Shown: piece after piece, positions 10,094 to 20,693 of the stretch
How the letters are laid out: the number at the start of each line of letters is the position of its first letter
Numbering within the stretch: the first letter of the stretch is position 1
Source: Bradyrhizobium sp. NAS80.1
Lineage (GTDB): Bacteria > Pseudomonadota > Alphaproteobacteria > Rhizobiales > Xanthobacteraceae
Direction of reading: 5' to 3'
DNA length: 64,000 nucleotides
Assembly (NCBI RefSeq): GCF_001908205.1
Contig: NZ_LGHL01000041.1
Coordinates: 17,504-81,503 of the forward strand
Notes under the pieces: generated by a model
The model's input: only the letters and a program-made list of their open reading frames with translations
Told to the model about the DNA's origin: nothing
Database searches by the model: none
Made by a program: the position numbers and the translations under genes

Positions 10094-10214
10094 CGTCATT
10101 GCGAGCCACCGGGTCCGCGCGTAGCGCGGCCCGATGACAGGCTCCGCGAAGCAATCCAGACCGTCCCTGCGGAGGAATCTGGATTGCTTCGTCGCTTCGC
10201 TCCTCGCAATGACG
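10094..10214. repeat. Intergenic palindromic element (CGTCATTGCGAG family)
   Basis: Outer arms CGTCATTGCGAG (10094-10105) and CTCGCAATGACG (10203-10214) are perfect complements. Inner arms CGAAGCAATCCAGA (10147-10160) and TCTGGATTGCTTCG (10178-10191) are also perfect. The two nested hairpins are typical of the small dispersed repeats in Bradyrhizobium and Rhodopseudomonas intergenic DNA. With the palindrome at 10026 it accounts for most of the 321-base gap between the regulator and the aldehyde dehydrogenase. Confidence 0.85.
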
Positions 10215-10233
10215 ACTGAGGAAGCGGCGGCAC

Positions 10234-11193
10234 TCAGTGCTTCAGCTCGAACCGCTTGAGCTTCCTGTGCAGCGTGGCACGGCTGACGCCGAGGGCCTTG
10301 GCGGCCGCCGATACATTGCCGCCTGCGCGGAGCAGCGCCCGCTGCAACACGGCGCGCTGACCGCCGGCCAGATGGTCCCGCGCAGTATCGCCGCCGAGCA
10401 GATCGGCCGCGGGCATCGGTTGCAAGGCCCGGCCGGGCGCGATTCCGAGGGCCACCCGGGCAGACCGGGTCGCGCCGATCACGAGATCGTCCGCATCGAC
10501 CGCGACGAGACCGCCGGACTGGCCGTCCCCGCCTTGCGTCAGCACGATGCGGGCATGGGCGAAGGCGCGGCGGAACAGCTCGGCCTCGATGCGCCTGGCC
10601 GCCTCGCCTGCCGCAAGCGCGATCAGGCTGGAGAACGCGTCAGTGCGGTCGGCGCGGCAGGAGGAGACGTCGAGCACGCCCGCGAGCGCGGCCTCGTGGT
10701 CATAGATCGGAACAGCAGTGCAGCTTAGCAGCGTGTCGCGGGTGAAGAAGTGCTGGTCGCGATCAATCGTCAGCGGCCGCTGCTCGACGAGGCAGGTCCC
10801 GATGCCATTGGTGCCCTCGTGCTCCTCGCTCCAAAGCGCGCCGGTCCACAGGCCCCATGATTGAAACGTGGCGTCGTCCGCCGGCGTGCCGCGCCGGTCG
10901 ACCGGCACGCCCTTGCAATCGGCGAGCAGCACGCAACAGCCGCTTGCGCCGACCGCCTGATAGAGCCTGTCCATGGCGCCTTGCGCGGCGGCGAGCAGCG
11001 GGGCGATGCGCTCGCGCGCCTGGTGCAACTCGGCTTCGGTCAGCCGCATCGGCGCGCTGCGGCCGGCGGGATCGAGATGATGCAATCGGGACGAACGGCG
11101 CCATGAGGCCACGAGCGCGGAGCGCGCGGCCTGGCCTGACGCAATGGCGGCCTCGACACGGGCCGCGTGATGCCGGGACATTGGCCCATTCAT
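10234..11193 (-). CDS. AcoR-like GAF/Fis-type transcriptional regulator lacking the AAA+ domain
   Basis: This 319-residue cytoplasmic regulator has an N-terminal AcoR-type sensor region (about 45-215) including the GAF core EEHEGTNGIGTCLVEQRPL and FFTRDTLLSCTAVPIYDHE. The C-terminus is a Fis-type helix-turn-helix (AGGNVSAAAKALGVSRATLH, about 290-312). The sigma-54 ATPase module is absent: no Walker A and no GAFTGA, and the linker is only about 70 residues. It therefore cannot remodel sigma-54 holoenzyme and should act by ordinary contacts. Start ATG 11193 follows a strong GGAGGAA. It neighbours the aldehyde dehydrogenase and is its probable regulator. Confidence 0.83.
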   Translation of the reverse strand: MNGPMSRHHAARVEAAIASGQAARSALVASWRRSSRLHHLDPAGRSAPMRLTEAELHQARERIAPLLAAAQGAMDRLYQAVGASGCCVLLADCKGVPVDRRGTPADDATFQSWGLWTGALWSEEHEGTNGIGTCLVEQRPLTIDRDQHFFTRDTLLSCTAVPIYDHEAALAGVLDVSSCRADRTDAFSSLIALAAGEAARRIEAELFRRAFAHARIVLTQGGDGQSGGLVAVDADDLVIGATRSARVALGIAPGRALQPMPAADLLGGDTARDHLAGGQRAVLQRALLRAGGNVSAAAKALGVSRATLHRKLKRFELKH

Positions 11194-11410
11194 CACTATT
11201 TCCTCCGGTAGCAGTCTAGGCTGTGCCGGCACGGCCCGGTTGATCTGCGTCAACCTGGGGGGCGACAGCGACGGAAGCCATGAGCCCGTTGCGACGCCGC
11301 GGTCAAGGCGGCAGTCCGGTTCCAGGGCTACGACTTTCGGTAGAATTGAAATGCGCCTGTCGGTTTTCGGCAACAGCTTTCGCAGCCGGTTTCGAAACCT
11401 GCGGAAAGCG

Positions 11411-11728
11411 CTAGTTCGCCGGGATCATCCGAACGAGATCATGCGGATTGACGTAGTCGAGCTGGAAGCGCGCCCGCTCGTCCAGCATGTCGGGATCGAT
11501 CTTGTTGGTGCGCAGCAGCGACACGCGCTGCTCGCTCCTGGCACGCTCGCGCTTGAGCTGCGCCAGCTCGCTCGTCAGCGCGATGATCTCCTGGTCGAGT
11601 TCCTGGCGGGCGTTGAGGCCGTATTTGCCGGTGTAGGCGTTGACGCCGAAATAGCCGACGATGGCGGCCGCCATCGTATAGAGGGCAAGGCCGGTCAGGA
11701 TCGATTTCAGACGCGCGCGGGAGACCAT
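11411..11728 (-). CDS. ftsB: Septum formation initiator, FtsB/DivIC family
   Basis: This 105-residue bitopic division protein has a short basic N-terminus (MVSRARLKS), one membrane segment (about 9-30, ILTGLALYTMAAAIVGYFGV), then a periplasmic coiled coil (about 40-75, LDQEIIALTSELAQLKRERA) and a short C-terminal tail with DPDMLDERARFQL. This layout is that of FtsB/DivIC, which bridges FtsL and FtsQ at the divisome. The ATG at 11728 puts the basic segment directly before the membrane helix. It lies in the stretch between eno and pdhA where alphaproteobacteria usually keep this gene. Confidence 0.9.
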   Translation of the reverse strand: MVSRARLKSILTGLALYTMAAAIVGYFGVNAYTGKYGLNARQELDQEIIALTSELAQLKRERARSEQRVSLLRTNKIDPDMLDERARFQLDYVNPHDLVRMIPAN

Positions 11729-11796
11729 TTTGGGAAGATGGGACAGGTTGGTTAAGGGAGTGCTAAAACCCCCTGCCCGACGAGACGAACATCGCC

Positions 11797-11931
11797 CAAC
11801 CCTCATGGTGAGGAGGTGCGCGAGCCCCGTCTCCGGACGATGCTTCGCATCTCTGGGAGGGCCATGAAGGCCCCCAGTGTCCCCGCGGCCATCCTTCGAG
11901 ACGACCGCTTCGCGGTCTCCTCAGGATGAGG
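11797..11931. repeat. Imperfect palindromic intergenic repeat, second copy of the 1687-1797 family
   Basis: The segment contains CCTCATGGTGAGGAGG at its left end and CTCCTCAGGATGAGGA at its right end as inverted arms. Inside are CCATCCTTCGAGACG and a short hairpin GACCGCTTCGCGGTC. CATCCTTCGAG and CTCAGGATGA are shared with the element at 1687-1797. It fills most of the gap between ftsB and the FMN reductase gene. Confidence 0.7.
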
Positions 11932-11961
11932 ACTGGTTGTGTGGCCGCGGGGTATTCGACC

Positions 11962-12513
11962 TCAGCCGTGATGCTTCGCCACGTGGGCTGCGAACGCGTC
12001 GACATAGGCCTGGAGCACGGGCTTCAGCGATTCCTTGACCAGGTTACCCTCTGCATCGAAAGCATCGCCCACAGCGTTCAGGTAGGTTTCCGGCTGCTGC
12101 ATGATCGAGCCGGAAATCCCCGGCAGGATGTTCTGCAGGTTCTTGGCGGCGTTGACGCCGCCGAGCGGACCCGGTGAGTTGGAGATGATGCCGACCGGCT
12201 TCCCGTTGAACGAGCTCTTGCCATAAGGCCGCGAGGCAACGTCGATGGCGTTCTTCAGCGCGCCCGGGATGCCGCGATTGTACTCGGGGGTGACGAAGAT
12301 GATGCCGTCCGACTTCTGGAGCTTTTCGCGGAAGGCCAGCCAGTCCGCCGGCGGCGCGCCCTCGAGGTCCTGGTTGAAGAACGAGATGCCCGCCGGCGTG
12401 ATGACCTCGAGCTTGAGCGAGGCCGGCGCGAGCTTTGCGAGCGCATTGGCGATCTTCAGCGAGAAGCTGTCCTTGCGCAGGCTGCCGGCGATCGTGACGA
12501 TGTTGTAGGCCAT
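11962..12513 (-). CDS. NAD(P)H-dependent FMN reductase (flavodoxin-like, chromate/quinone reductase type)
   Basis: This 183-residue flavodoxin-fold enzyme has the FMN phosphate loop VTIAGSLRKDSFS at the N-terminus, PEYNRGIPGALKNAIDV around the isoalloxazine, and the region ISNSPGPLGGVNAAKNL. The family reduces FMN, quinones, azo dyes or chromate with NAD(P)H and often protects against quinone redox cycling. The start is the ATG at 12513, followed by AYNIVTIAG. No operon partner is obvious, as both neighbours are separated by repeats or a terminator. Confidence 0.88.
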   Translation of the reverse strand: MAYNIVTIAGSLRKDSFSLKIANALAKLAPASLKLEVITPAGISFFNQDLEGAPPADWLAFREKLQKSDGIIFVTPEYNRGIPGALKNAIDVASRPYGKSSFNGKPVGIISNSPGPLGGVNAAKNLQNILPGISGSIMQQPETYLNAVGDAFDAEGNLVKESLKPVLQAYVDAFAAHVAKHHG

Positions 12514-12661
12514 GGGTTGTCCTTGAAGGCTGGAGCGGGAGTGCCGGTCGGCACTTAAGCCATCCCGGCCGATGGATGCAAGTGCATGAACCGGCCCGAT
12601 TTGGAAACGCTGAGTTTCGCGAAAGCAGCTACGATCCGGTCCGCGTCCGTCTTCCAAAACA

Positions 12662-12687
12662 ATCGGGCCGCCAAGCGGCGGCCCGAT
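12662..12687 (-). terminator. Rho-independent terminator of the metallo-hydrolase gene
   Basis: A perfect 11-base-pair hairpin with a 4-base loop (ATCGGGCCGCC / GGCGGCCCGAT) lies 26 bases past the stop of the gene at 12713-13711. On the minus strand it is followed by TGTTTTGG. On the plus strand only CTTTCG follows, so it works mainly for the minus strand. Confidence 0.75.
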
Positions 12688-12712
12688 CTTTCGTGCAAAT
12701 CTGCAAATCGGC

Positions 12713-13711
12713 TCAGATCGTCGGATTCCAGGCCGACGGGATCAGGCGATATTTGGCGCCGTCCTTCTCGACATGGCCGATCGAAGGGAAGGTGAAGTGG
12801 AAGCCGACCACGGTCGCCTTCTCTGCCGCCGCCATGTCATAGAACTTGTGGCGCGTCTCCTGCGCCATCGCGCCATCGACATCAAAGGCCACGTGCCAAT
12901 CCGGATTGCGCAGGAAGAATTCCGGAATGTTGGTGACGTCCGACTGGATCAGGATCTTCGCATCGCCCGACGCGACGGCGAACGACGTGTGGCCCGGTGT
13001 GTGGCCAGGCGTCGCGATCGAGGTGATGCCTGGCGCGACCTCCTTGCCCCAATCGTATTTGTTCACCTTGGACTCGAGGCCGGCAAAGGTCTTCTTCACG
13101 TTGGCGAAGTAGTTCTTCATCATCGCGTTGGACTCGGCCTTGGCGGCGTTCTCGTCGCTGGTCCAGAACACCCAGTCATTGCTCGGCACCATGATCTCGG
13201 CGTTGGGAAATGCCATCGAGCCGTCGGCCAAGCGGATGCCGTTGGTGTGGTCGGGGTGCAGATGCGAGAGCAACACGATGTCGATGCTCTTCGGGTCGAC
13301 GCCGGCGGCCTGGAGGTTTTGCAACGTGCGGCCGACCGCGCCCTTGCTCGCCTCGAAATTCGCAACGCCGTTGCCGCTATCGATCAGCACCAGCTTGGAG
13401 CCGGTGTTGATGAGCTGCGGATTGAACGGAACCGTGACCATGCCCTTCGGCATGTAGGCGGCGTCGGAAGCGGCGAGCGCCTCCTCCTTCGGGATGTTGA
13501 CGACAAACTTGTCGGGCATCGGGAAGCTGCGCGCACCGTCATTGATCGAGGTGCACTCGTAGCTGCCGACCTTGTAGCGATAGAAGCCCGGCGCTTGTGT
13601 GCCGGCCTGCGGCACTGCAGCATTGACTGCGGTCGGTCGAAACCCGGTAACGGCAGCCGCGCCGATAGCAGCGGCGCCTGCGAGCAAATGGCGGCGATTG
13701 AGATCAGTCAT
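12713..13711 (-). CDS. Tat-exported MBL-fold metallo-hydrolase
   Basis: This 332-residue protein has a twin-arginine signal at residues 1-31 (LNRRHLLAGAAAIGAAAV), so it is exported folded, presumably with metal bound. The metallo-beta-lactamase motif LLSHLHPDHTNGIR, the later PGHTPGHTSFAV and the C-terminal VVGFHFTFPSIGHV supply the expected zinc ligands. Periplasmic MBL hydrolases of this kind include lactonase-like enzymes; the substrate cannot be told. It is a single-gene unit with its own terminator. Confidence 0.88.
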   Translation of the reverse strand: MTDLNRRHLLAGAAAIGAAAVTGFRPTAVNAAVPQAGTQAPGFYRYKVGSYECTSINDGARSFPMPDKFVVNIPKEEALAASDAAYMPKGMVTVPFNPQLINTGSKLVLIDSGNGVANFEASKGAVGRTLQNLQAAGVDPKSIDIVLLSHLHPDHTNGIRLADGSMAFPNAEIMVPSNDWVFWTSDENAAKAESNAMMKNYFANVKKTFAGLESKVNKYDWGKEVAPGITSIATPGHTPGHTSFAVASGDAKILIQSDVTNIPEFFLRNPDWHVAFDVDGAMAQETRHKFYDMAAAEKATVVGFHFTFPSIGHVEKDGAKYRLIPSAWNPTI

Positions 13712-13823
13712 GGAGATGTCCCCTTCTGAGCGCCTTGCGGTTTTTCCGCTTTCAATGGCGGCGGAATAATCTCCCGCTTAGCTCAGAAGGCAAGACGTCT
13801 TTTGGCCGACGTGCCGTCGCATA

Positions 13824-14963
13824 TCACGATAATTTATTTGGGTTGATGAGGAATTTTTCGCCGGTGGCGCGTTTGGCGTACACCGCTATGTTGGCGAGAT
13901 CGAGCGCCTCCTGGAGCGACACCACCTTGGTGTAGTGGCTGGCAAAGGTGGTCTTCAATTCGTCGACGACGCGCTGGCGCAGCTTGGCCCCGTCTGCCGG
14001 CCCGATCTTCATCAGGAACGGAAACAGCAGCCAGCCGCCGACGCCCCAGGCCATGCCGAAGCCGCGCGGCAGTTCGATCGGGCGGACATCGAGTGCGCCG
14101 TAGACGTAGACCTGCTTGTGCACGCTGGAGCCGTAACGGCTGTATTCCTTGGCGGTCTTGTTGATCGCGGCTTCCATGCAGTTGAGAATGTCGCCGGCAA
14201 GCTTGCCGCCGCCGATGGCGTCGAAGGCGATGGTGGCACCGGTTTCGACCAACGCATTGGTGAGGTCGCCGAGGAAGCTCGGCGCCGTGGAATCGACGAC
14301 GTATTTGGCGCCGATCTTGTGCAGGATGTCGGCCTGCTCCTTGCTGCGCACGATGTTGACCAGCGGGATGCCGTCCTTGATGCAGATCTTGTTCAGCATC
14401 TGCCCAAGATTAGAGGCGGCCGCGGTGTGCACCAGCGCCTTGTGGCCCTCGCGCCGCATGGTCTCGGTCATGCCGAGCGCGGTGAGCGGATTGACGAAGC
14501 AGGATGCGCCTTCCGCGGGCGTGGTGCCTGATGGCAGCGGCAGGCACTCGCGCACTTTCAGAGTGCGGTACTGCGCATACATCGCGCCGCCGATCATGGC
14601 GACGGTCTTGCCCATCAGCGCCTTCGCGGCATCCGACGAGCCGGTCTTGATGACGACGCCCGCCCCTTCGTTGCCCACCGGCATGGACTCGTCGAGCCGA
14701 CCTGCCATCGCCCGCATCGCGCCCTCTGGCACCTTCGCGGTGATGACCGGGGCATCCTTGCCGCCCGAAGCCTTCGCCGTGCTCATATCGGCTGCGCCGA
14801 TCAGGAGCCCGAGGTCGGACGGGTTGATCGGTGCCGCCTCGACGCGGACGACCACCTCGTCCGCTGCAGGCTCGGGGGTCGGCACGTCGAGAAGCGAGAT
14901 TTCGAGCTCTCCGCTCTTCTTGATCAGCGAACGCAGTTGCAGGCCGGTCTTGCCGTCGCTCAT
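13824..14963 (-). CDS. Zinc-type alcohol dehydrogenase/quinone-oxidoreductase-like protein (MDR family)
   Basis: This 379-residue medium-chain dehydrogenase/reductase has a GroES-like N-terminal half (EAAPINPSDLGLL, and VGNEGAGVVIKTG where Zn-ADHs have GHE-GxG) and a Rossmann C-terminal half (ALVHTAAASNLGQM, then VVDSTAPSFL and AFDAIGGG). The zinc-binding cysteines of true alcohol dehydrogenases are not evident, which points to NADPH-dependent quinone or enone reduction. The substrate is unknown. It is transcribed toward the metallo-hydrolase gene, 112 bases away. Confidence 0.82.
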   Translation of the reverse strand: MSDGKTGLQLRSLIKKSGELEISLLDVPTPEPAADEVVVRVEAAPINPSDLGLLIGAADMSTAKASGGKDAPVITAKVPEGAMRAMAGRLDESMPVGNEGAGVVIKTGSSDAAKALMGKTVAMIGGAMYAQYRTLKVRECLPLPSGTTPAEGASCFVNPLTALGMTETMRREGHKALVHTAAASNLGQMLNKICIKDGIPLVNIVRSKEQADILHKIGAKYVVDSTAPSFLGDLTNALVETGATIAFDAIGGGKLAGDILNCMEAAINKTAKEYSRYGSSVHKQVYVYGALDVRPIELPRGFGMAWGVGGWLLFPFLMKIGPADGAKLRQRVVDELKTTFASHYTKVVSLQEALDLANIAVYAKRATGEKFLINPNKLS

Positions 14964-15003
14964 GTCGATCCTCCCCTTGTCCGGTTGCGCGCGGAGCGCT
15001 GGC

Positions 15004-16305
<1,302 letters not shown>

Positions 16306-16461
16306 TTAGGGCTGATCGGTGCCGCGGGTCTTACACGGAGCGCAAGCAAATGTGAACGCTTGGACGGCCTGCTTCGACTGACGCATGAAGTGCCCGGGAC
16401 TAAGCTTGACGGCATCTGATCTGCGCGTCCAACCTCAATCTGAAACAGTCGGGGTAACGCA

Positions 16462-17433
16462 ATGAATCGCCGTCAGTTTCTTGCCTCGAGCGCCACCCTC
16501 ATCGCCGTCCGCCCAAGTTTTGCGCAGGAAGGCCCATTCCGGACAAAATATTACCCGATCAGCGCCGGCATCGGCCTGCACGACCTTGCCCCAGCTCCGG
16601 ACGGCACGGTCTGGTTCACGGCCCAGGGCAAGGGCATGCTTGGCAGGCTCGATCCCCGGGATGGCACTTTCAAGACGGTCAGCCTCGGCCAGGGTGCCGC
16701 GCCGCACGGCGTGACAATCGGCCCCGACGGCGCGCCCTGGATAACCGAAGGCGGCCAGAACGCAATCGCGCGGGTCGATCCTTCCGACCTCAAGGTCACG
16801 CTGTTCCGCCTGCCCGAGAAATTCGCCTACGCCAATCTCAACACCGGCGTGTTCGACAAGGAAGGCACCTACTGGTTCACCGGCCAGTCCGGCTATTACG
16901 GCCGGCTCGCACCGAAGTCGGGCAAGATGGACGTGTTCAAGGCGCCCAAGGGCGTCGGCCCCTACGGCATCACGGTGACGCCCAAGGGCGATGTCTGGTA
17001 CGCCTCGCTCGCCGGCAACTACATCGCCAAGATTGATCTGGCCACCGGCAACGCTGCCCTGCTCGAGCCGCCGACGCCGAACCAGGGATCACGGCGCGTC
17101 TGGTCGGACTCGAAGGGCCGGATCTGGGTCAGCGAGTGGAACAGCGGCCATGTCTCGGTGCACGATCCCGCCGACGGCTCCTGGAAGACCTGGAAGCTGC
17201 CGGGCGAGCGTCCCCGGGCCTACGCCGTCTATGTCGACGACAAGGACAAGGTCTGGCTCACCGACTTCTCCGCCAACGCGATCGTCCGCCTCGATCCCGC
17301 CACCGAGCGGTTCAACGTGTTCGCGAGCGACAAGGCCAATGCCAATGTTCGCCAGCTCGACGGGAGGCCGGGCGAGCTCTGGGGCTGCGAATCCGGCAAC
17401 GACCGGGTGGTCATGATCCAGACGATCGCCTAA
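16462..17433 (+). CDS. Exported Vgb-like beta-propeller (virginiamycin B lyase family)
   Basis: This 323-residue protein has an N-terminal export signal (MNRRQFLASSATLIAVRPSFAQ; the RR pair could allow Tat). Repeated blades of the pattern APDGTVWFT, GPDGAPWITEGG, TPKGDVWYASL, DSKGRIWVSEW and DDKDKVWLTDF mark a six- or seven-bladed propeller of the Vgb/SMP-30 type. Characterised Vgb linearises streptogramin B antibiotics, but most homologues are uncharacterised, so resistance should not be assumed. It is divergent from eno and 30 bases upstream of queF, so it could be co-transcribed with queF. Confidence 0.85.
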   Translation: MNRRQFLASSATLIAVRPSFAQEGPFRTKYYPISAGIGLHDLAPAPDGTVWFTAQGKGMLGRLDPRDGTFKTVSLGQGAAPHGVTIGPDGAPWITEGGQNAIARVDPSDLKVTLFRLPEKFAYANLNTGVFDKEGTYWFTGQSGYYGRLAPKSGKMDVFKAPKGVGPYGITVTPKGDVWYASLAGNYIAKIDLATGNAALLEPPTPNQGSRRVWSDSKGRIWVSEWNSGHVSVHDPADGSWKTWKLPGERPRAYAVYVDDKDKVWLTDFSANAIVRLDPATERFNVFASDKANANVRQLDGRPGELWGCESGNDRVVMIQTIA

Positions 17434-17463
17434 AGAAGCGTCCCCAACAGGACGCGAAACACG

Positions 17464-17916
17464 ATGGCGAAAAAATCCCTTCAGCTCGGCCGTGCGGTCG
17501 AATGGCCGCACACACCGGAAGAGGCCCAGCTCGACCGCGTACCAAATCCGCAGGCGGGCACGGACTATCTGGTGCGCTTCACCGTGCCGGAGTTCACATC
17601 GCTTTGCCCCGTCACCGGTCAGCCCGATTTCGCGCATCTGATGATCGACTACGCGCCCGGCCAATGGCTGCTGGAGTCGAAGTCGCTAAAACTCTACATC
17701 GCAAGCTTCCGCAATCACGGCGCCTTTCACGAGGACTGCACGGTGATGATCGGCAAGCGCATCGCGAGCGAGATCAAGCCGAAATGGCTGCGCATCGGCG
17801 GCTACTGGTATCCGCGCGGCGGCATCCCGATCGACGTGTTCTGGCAGACCGGCCGCGTGCCGAAGGGCCTGTGGGTGCCGGAGCAAGGCGTCGCGCCCTA
17901 TCGCGGGCGGGGGTAG
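17464..17916 (+). CDS. queF: NADPH-dependent 7-cyano-7-deazaguanine reductase (preQ1 synthase)
   Basis: This 150-residue enzyme reduces preQ0 to preQ1 in queuosine biosynthesis. The type I (short) QueF pattern is clear: [16 protein letters not shown] with the catalytic cysteine, the QueF motif [20 protein letters not shown], and a C-terminal [17 protein letters not shown]. Type I enzymes are 130-160 residues, so length fits. The other que genes are not in the window. Confidence 0.96.
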   Translation: MAKKSLQLGRAVEWPHTPEEAQLDRVPNPQAGTDYLVRFTVPEFTSLCPVTGQPDFAHLMIDYAPGQWLLESKSLKLYIASFRNHGAFHEDCTVMIGKRIASEIKPKWLRIGGYWYPRGGIPIDVFWQTGRVPKGLWVPEQGVAPYRGRG

Positions 17917-17988
17917 TTTCTCTCAGAGACGATTGAATCAGCGCGCCACGCCGAGACTTGTGTCAACGCAGCGAAAAGCACGCCTCCG

Positions 17989-19197
17989 TCAGATCCGCGC
18001 GTCCGACGGTGCACGCGGTTTGAGCAGCCTCGCGCAGACGAGGCCCAGCGCGACCATGATCGCGGCGCTGGTCACCAGGGTCGGCATCTTGCCGGCGTGC
18101 TGAAGGCCGAAGCCATAGGCGAGCGGCCCGACCGTCTGCCCCATGAAGAAAAAGAACGAATGCAGCGACAGCGCGGTGGCACGCGCCTCAACCGAGAGTT
18201 CGCTGGCAAAAACCTGGAGGCAGCCATGGGCCATGTAGAAGCCCCAGCCCATCACGATGAGGTTCAGCGCCTGGACCTCCCAGCGCGGGCCGAAGGCGAC
18301 GGCGACGAGTTGCGAGGCGACCAGCGTCATGCCCGCGATCATCATGCCCTTGACGCCGAGCCAGGGCAGCAGCCGTGACACCGTCAGCGTGTAGAACAGG
18401 CCGCCGACCGCGAATCCTGCGATGACGATGCCGGCGATCGAGAGTGAGGTCTGCCCGAGCTCGAACAGGAACGAGGCGATATAGGGAAACAGGCCGAGCA
18501 CACAGCAGCCTTCGACGAACACGGCCGAATAACAGACATAGGCGTTTGGATTGGTGAAGATGGTGCGATAGCCGGCCTTCAGCGCGGACAGGCTCGTCCT
18601 CGGCTGATGCTTGACCTTGGCGCCGTGAAAACCGGCCGCCACTGCGATCGAGGCGGCGATGACGAGCCCGCCGAGCACTGCCAGCACGCCGCGCCAGCCG
18701 AGAAAGTCGCCGATCAGGCCGGAGGCGGAGGCGCCGAGCAGATTGCCGGTCATCGCGCCGGCAAGCGTGCGGCTGATCGCAACCTGTCGCTTCTCCGGCC
18801 CGACGAGATCGCTGGTCAGGCTGAGCGCCACTGGAAACACGCCGCCGGAGCCGATACCGGCAAGGATACGGGTGGCGAACAGGACTGAGAACGAGGTCGA
18901 AAGAGCGCCAAGGATGTTAGCAAGGCCGAGCAGCGCGAGGCAGCCGATCATCAGCCGCGTCTTGCCGAAGAGATCGGCGGCAGCGCCGACAATCGGCTGG
19001 ATGATCGAGAAGGTGAAGGCGAACACCGCGGCAAAGCCTGCGGCGGTCGCGATGCTCACGCCAAAATCCTCGGCGACGTGCGGCAGCACCGGATCGAGCG
19101 CACGCGCCGACAGCGCGGCGGCAAAGCTCGCACCGGAGATGACGTAGAGCGCTGTTGGCAAGCCGTGATCGTGCGGCCGAGCCTCGCCTTGCTGCAT
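17989..19197 (-). CDS. Major facilitator superfamily transporter (drug-exporter-like)
   Basis: This 402-residue inner-membrane protein has about 12 hydrophobic segments. The loop after the second helix, GAAADLFGKTRLMIGCLAL, matches the MFS D-x-x-G-(R/K) signature, and RILAGIGSGGVFPVALSL fits helix 4/5 of DHA1-type exporters. The ATG at 19197 overlaps the kdsA stop by one base (TGATG on the minus strand), so translation is coupled to kdsA. A physiological link with KDO synthesis is not evident. Substrate unknown. Confidence 0.88.
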   Translation of the reverse strand: MQQGEARPHDHGLPTALYVISGASFAAALSARALDPVLPHVAEDFGVSIATAAGFAAVFAFTFSIIQPIVGAAADLFGKTRLMIGCLALLGLANILGALSTSFSVLFATRILAGIGSGGVFPVALSLTSDLVGPEKRQVAISRTLAGAMTGNLLGASASGLIGDFLGWRGVLAVLGGLVIAASIAVAAGFHGAKVKHQPRTSLSALKAGYRTIFTNPNAYVCYSAVFVEGCCVLGLFPYIASFLFELGQTSLSIAGIVIAGFAVGGLFYTLTVSRLLPWLGVKGMMIAGMTLVASQLVAVAFGPRWEVQALNLIVMGWGFYMAHGCLQVFASELSVEARATALSLHSFFFFMGQTVGPLAYGFGLQHAGKMPTLVTSAAIMVALGLVCARLLKPRAPSDARI

Positions 19198-20075
19198 CAA
19201 CGCGGGTTCTTTGCGAGCGCGTCGAACGCCATCAGCGTGCGGATCAGCCCCTCGAACTCGCGCAGCGGCACCATGTTGGGGCCGTCCGATGGTGCCCTAT
19301 CAGGGTCGGGATGGGTCTCGATGAAGACGCCCGCCACGCCGACCGCCACGGCCGCGCGCGCCAGCACCGGCACGAACTCGCGCTCGCCGCCCGAGGAGGT
19401 CCCCTTCCCGCCCGGCTGCTGCACCGAGTGGGTAGCGTCGAAGATCACGGGCGCCCCGGTGGTGCGCGCCAGGATCGGCAGCGCGCGCATGTCGGAGACC
19501 AGCGTGTTGTAGCCGAAGGCGGCGCCGCGCTCGGTGACGAGCACGTTGGGATTGTTCGCGCTCGTGATCTTGGTCACGACATTCGCCATATCCCAGGGCG
19601 CGAGAAACTGCCCCTTCTTGACGTTGACGACCTTCCCCGTCGCGGCGGCCGCAAGCAACAGATCGGTCTGACGGCAGAGGAAGGCGGGAATCTGCAGGAT
19701 GTCCACCGCTTGCGCCACCTCGGCGCATTGCGTGGCCTCGTGCACGTCGGTCAGCACCGGCAGGCCAAGCGAGGAGCGGATCTCGGCGAAGATCGGCAGC
19801 GACCGCGCGAGCCCGAGGCCGCGGGCCGCCGACGCGCTGGTGCGGTTGGCTTTGTCGAACGAGGTCTTGTAGACGAGGCCGACCTTCAGCCGCGCGGCGA
19901 TCTCCTTCAGCGCGGAGGCCACCTCCAGCGCATGCTGGCGGCTTTCAAGTTGGCATGGCCCGGCAATGATCGAGATCGGCAGATCATTGCCGAATTTGAC
20001 CGTGCCAATGGTGACGACCGGCGCCGCTGACGTCGAAGAGCTCAAGGCAAATTTCCCTCGTTTCGCCGCGACCAT
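19197..20075 (-). CDS. kdsA: 3-deoxy-8-phosphooctulonate synthase (KDO-8-P synthase)
   Basis: This 292-residue enzyme condenses phosphoenolpyruvate with arabinose 5-phosphate in lipopolysaccharide KDO synthesis. Motifs: [65 protein letters not shown] and [14 protein letters not shown]. The cysteine in AGPCQLES is the metal ligand of the metal-dependent class. It lies between pyrG and eno on the same strand, the usual alphaproteobacterial arrangement, here with extra genes between. Confidence 0.96.
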   Translation of the reverse strand: MVAAKRGKFALSSSTSAAPVVTIGTVKFGNDLPISIIAGPCQLESRQHALEVASALKEIAARLKVGLVYKTSFDKANRTSASAARGLGLARSLPIFAEIRSSLGLPVLTDVHEATQCAEVAQAVDILQIPAFLCRQTDLLLAAAATGKVVNVKKGQFLAPWDMANVVTKITSANNPNVLVTERGAAFGYNTLVSDMRALPILARTTGAPVIFDATHSVQQPGGKGTSSGGEREFVPVLARAAVAVGVAGVFIETHPDPDRAPSDGPNMVPLREFEGLIRTLMAFDALAKNPR

Positions 20076-20171
20076 AGCGGCGACGAGGGGCGGATCAACC
20101 CCATTCGCCCCGGGGCGTTCGAATATCAGGGTTGCGCCGGGGTTCCCCGCAGCGGCCCGTGCCGGGAGGCG

Positions 20172-20498
20172 CTACTTCACCGACGAGAAGGCCGTCGGCG
20201 TCAGGAGCTGGCTGACAATGTTACCGACGATTTGGCCGTCGGCCTCCGACTTTGCCCGCGCCTCCATCCAGTCCGGATCGATCACGAATGCGCCCCACTT
20301 CTTCTCGCGCTCGGCGAGCGACTCCCAGGCCAGGAAATAGGTCAACTCCTGGTTGGATTCACCGATCAGCGTGGTGAAGAATCCGGCCTGACGGATGCCG
20401 TGCTTCTCAAACAGCTTCAGCGTAACCGTCTCGAACCGCTTCAACAGCGCCGGCAAGCGGCCGGGCACGCAGCGATAGACGCGCATTTCGTAGATCAT
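20172..20498 (-). CDS. NIPSNAP family protein
   Basis: This 108-residue protein starts MIYEMRVYRCVPGRLPALL and continues HGIRQAGFFTTLIGESNQEL and YFLAWESLAEREKKW, the ferredoxin-like alpha/beta dimeric barrel pattern of bacterial NIPSNAP proteins. The ATG at 20498 has GGAGG 9 bases upstream. The biochemical role of bacterial NIPSNAPs is not established. It is 96 bases from the kdsA start on the same strand. Confidence 0.85.
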   Translation of the reverse strand: MIYEMRVYRCVPGRLPALLKRFETVTLKLFEKHGIRQAGFFTTLIGESNQELTYFLAWESLAEREKKWGAFVIDPDWMEARAKSEADGQIVGNIVSQLLTPTAFSSVK

Positions 20499-20693
20499 TC
20501 TCGTTTCCTCCCTTTCAGGTCCGGCGGTTATAATAGGTGGCCATGGCGGTGTCTTGAGCCCCGCCCGGTCGCCCTTGTTGCGTTTCGCGCATGACTGGAC
20601 GGGCTGTGGGGCCAGTTCGCACAGTTGGTTCCCGCAATGCTGCCGCAATGATCGTGCCGCTAGATGTGCTCAATGCGGTTCAGGTGCCGGATC

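Noticed and set aside
16462..17433. Antibiotic-resistance call (virginiamycin B lyase)
   Set aside because: Only the propeller fold is evident. The protein is exported and most homologues have no known role, so a resistance function is not supported.
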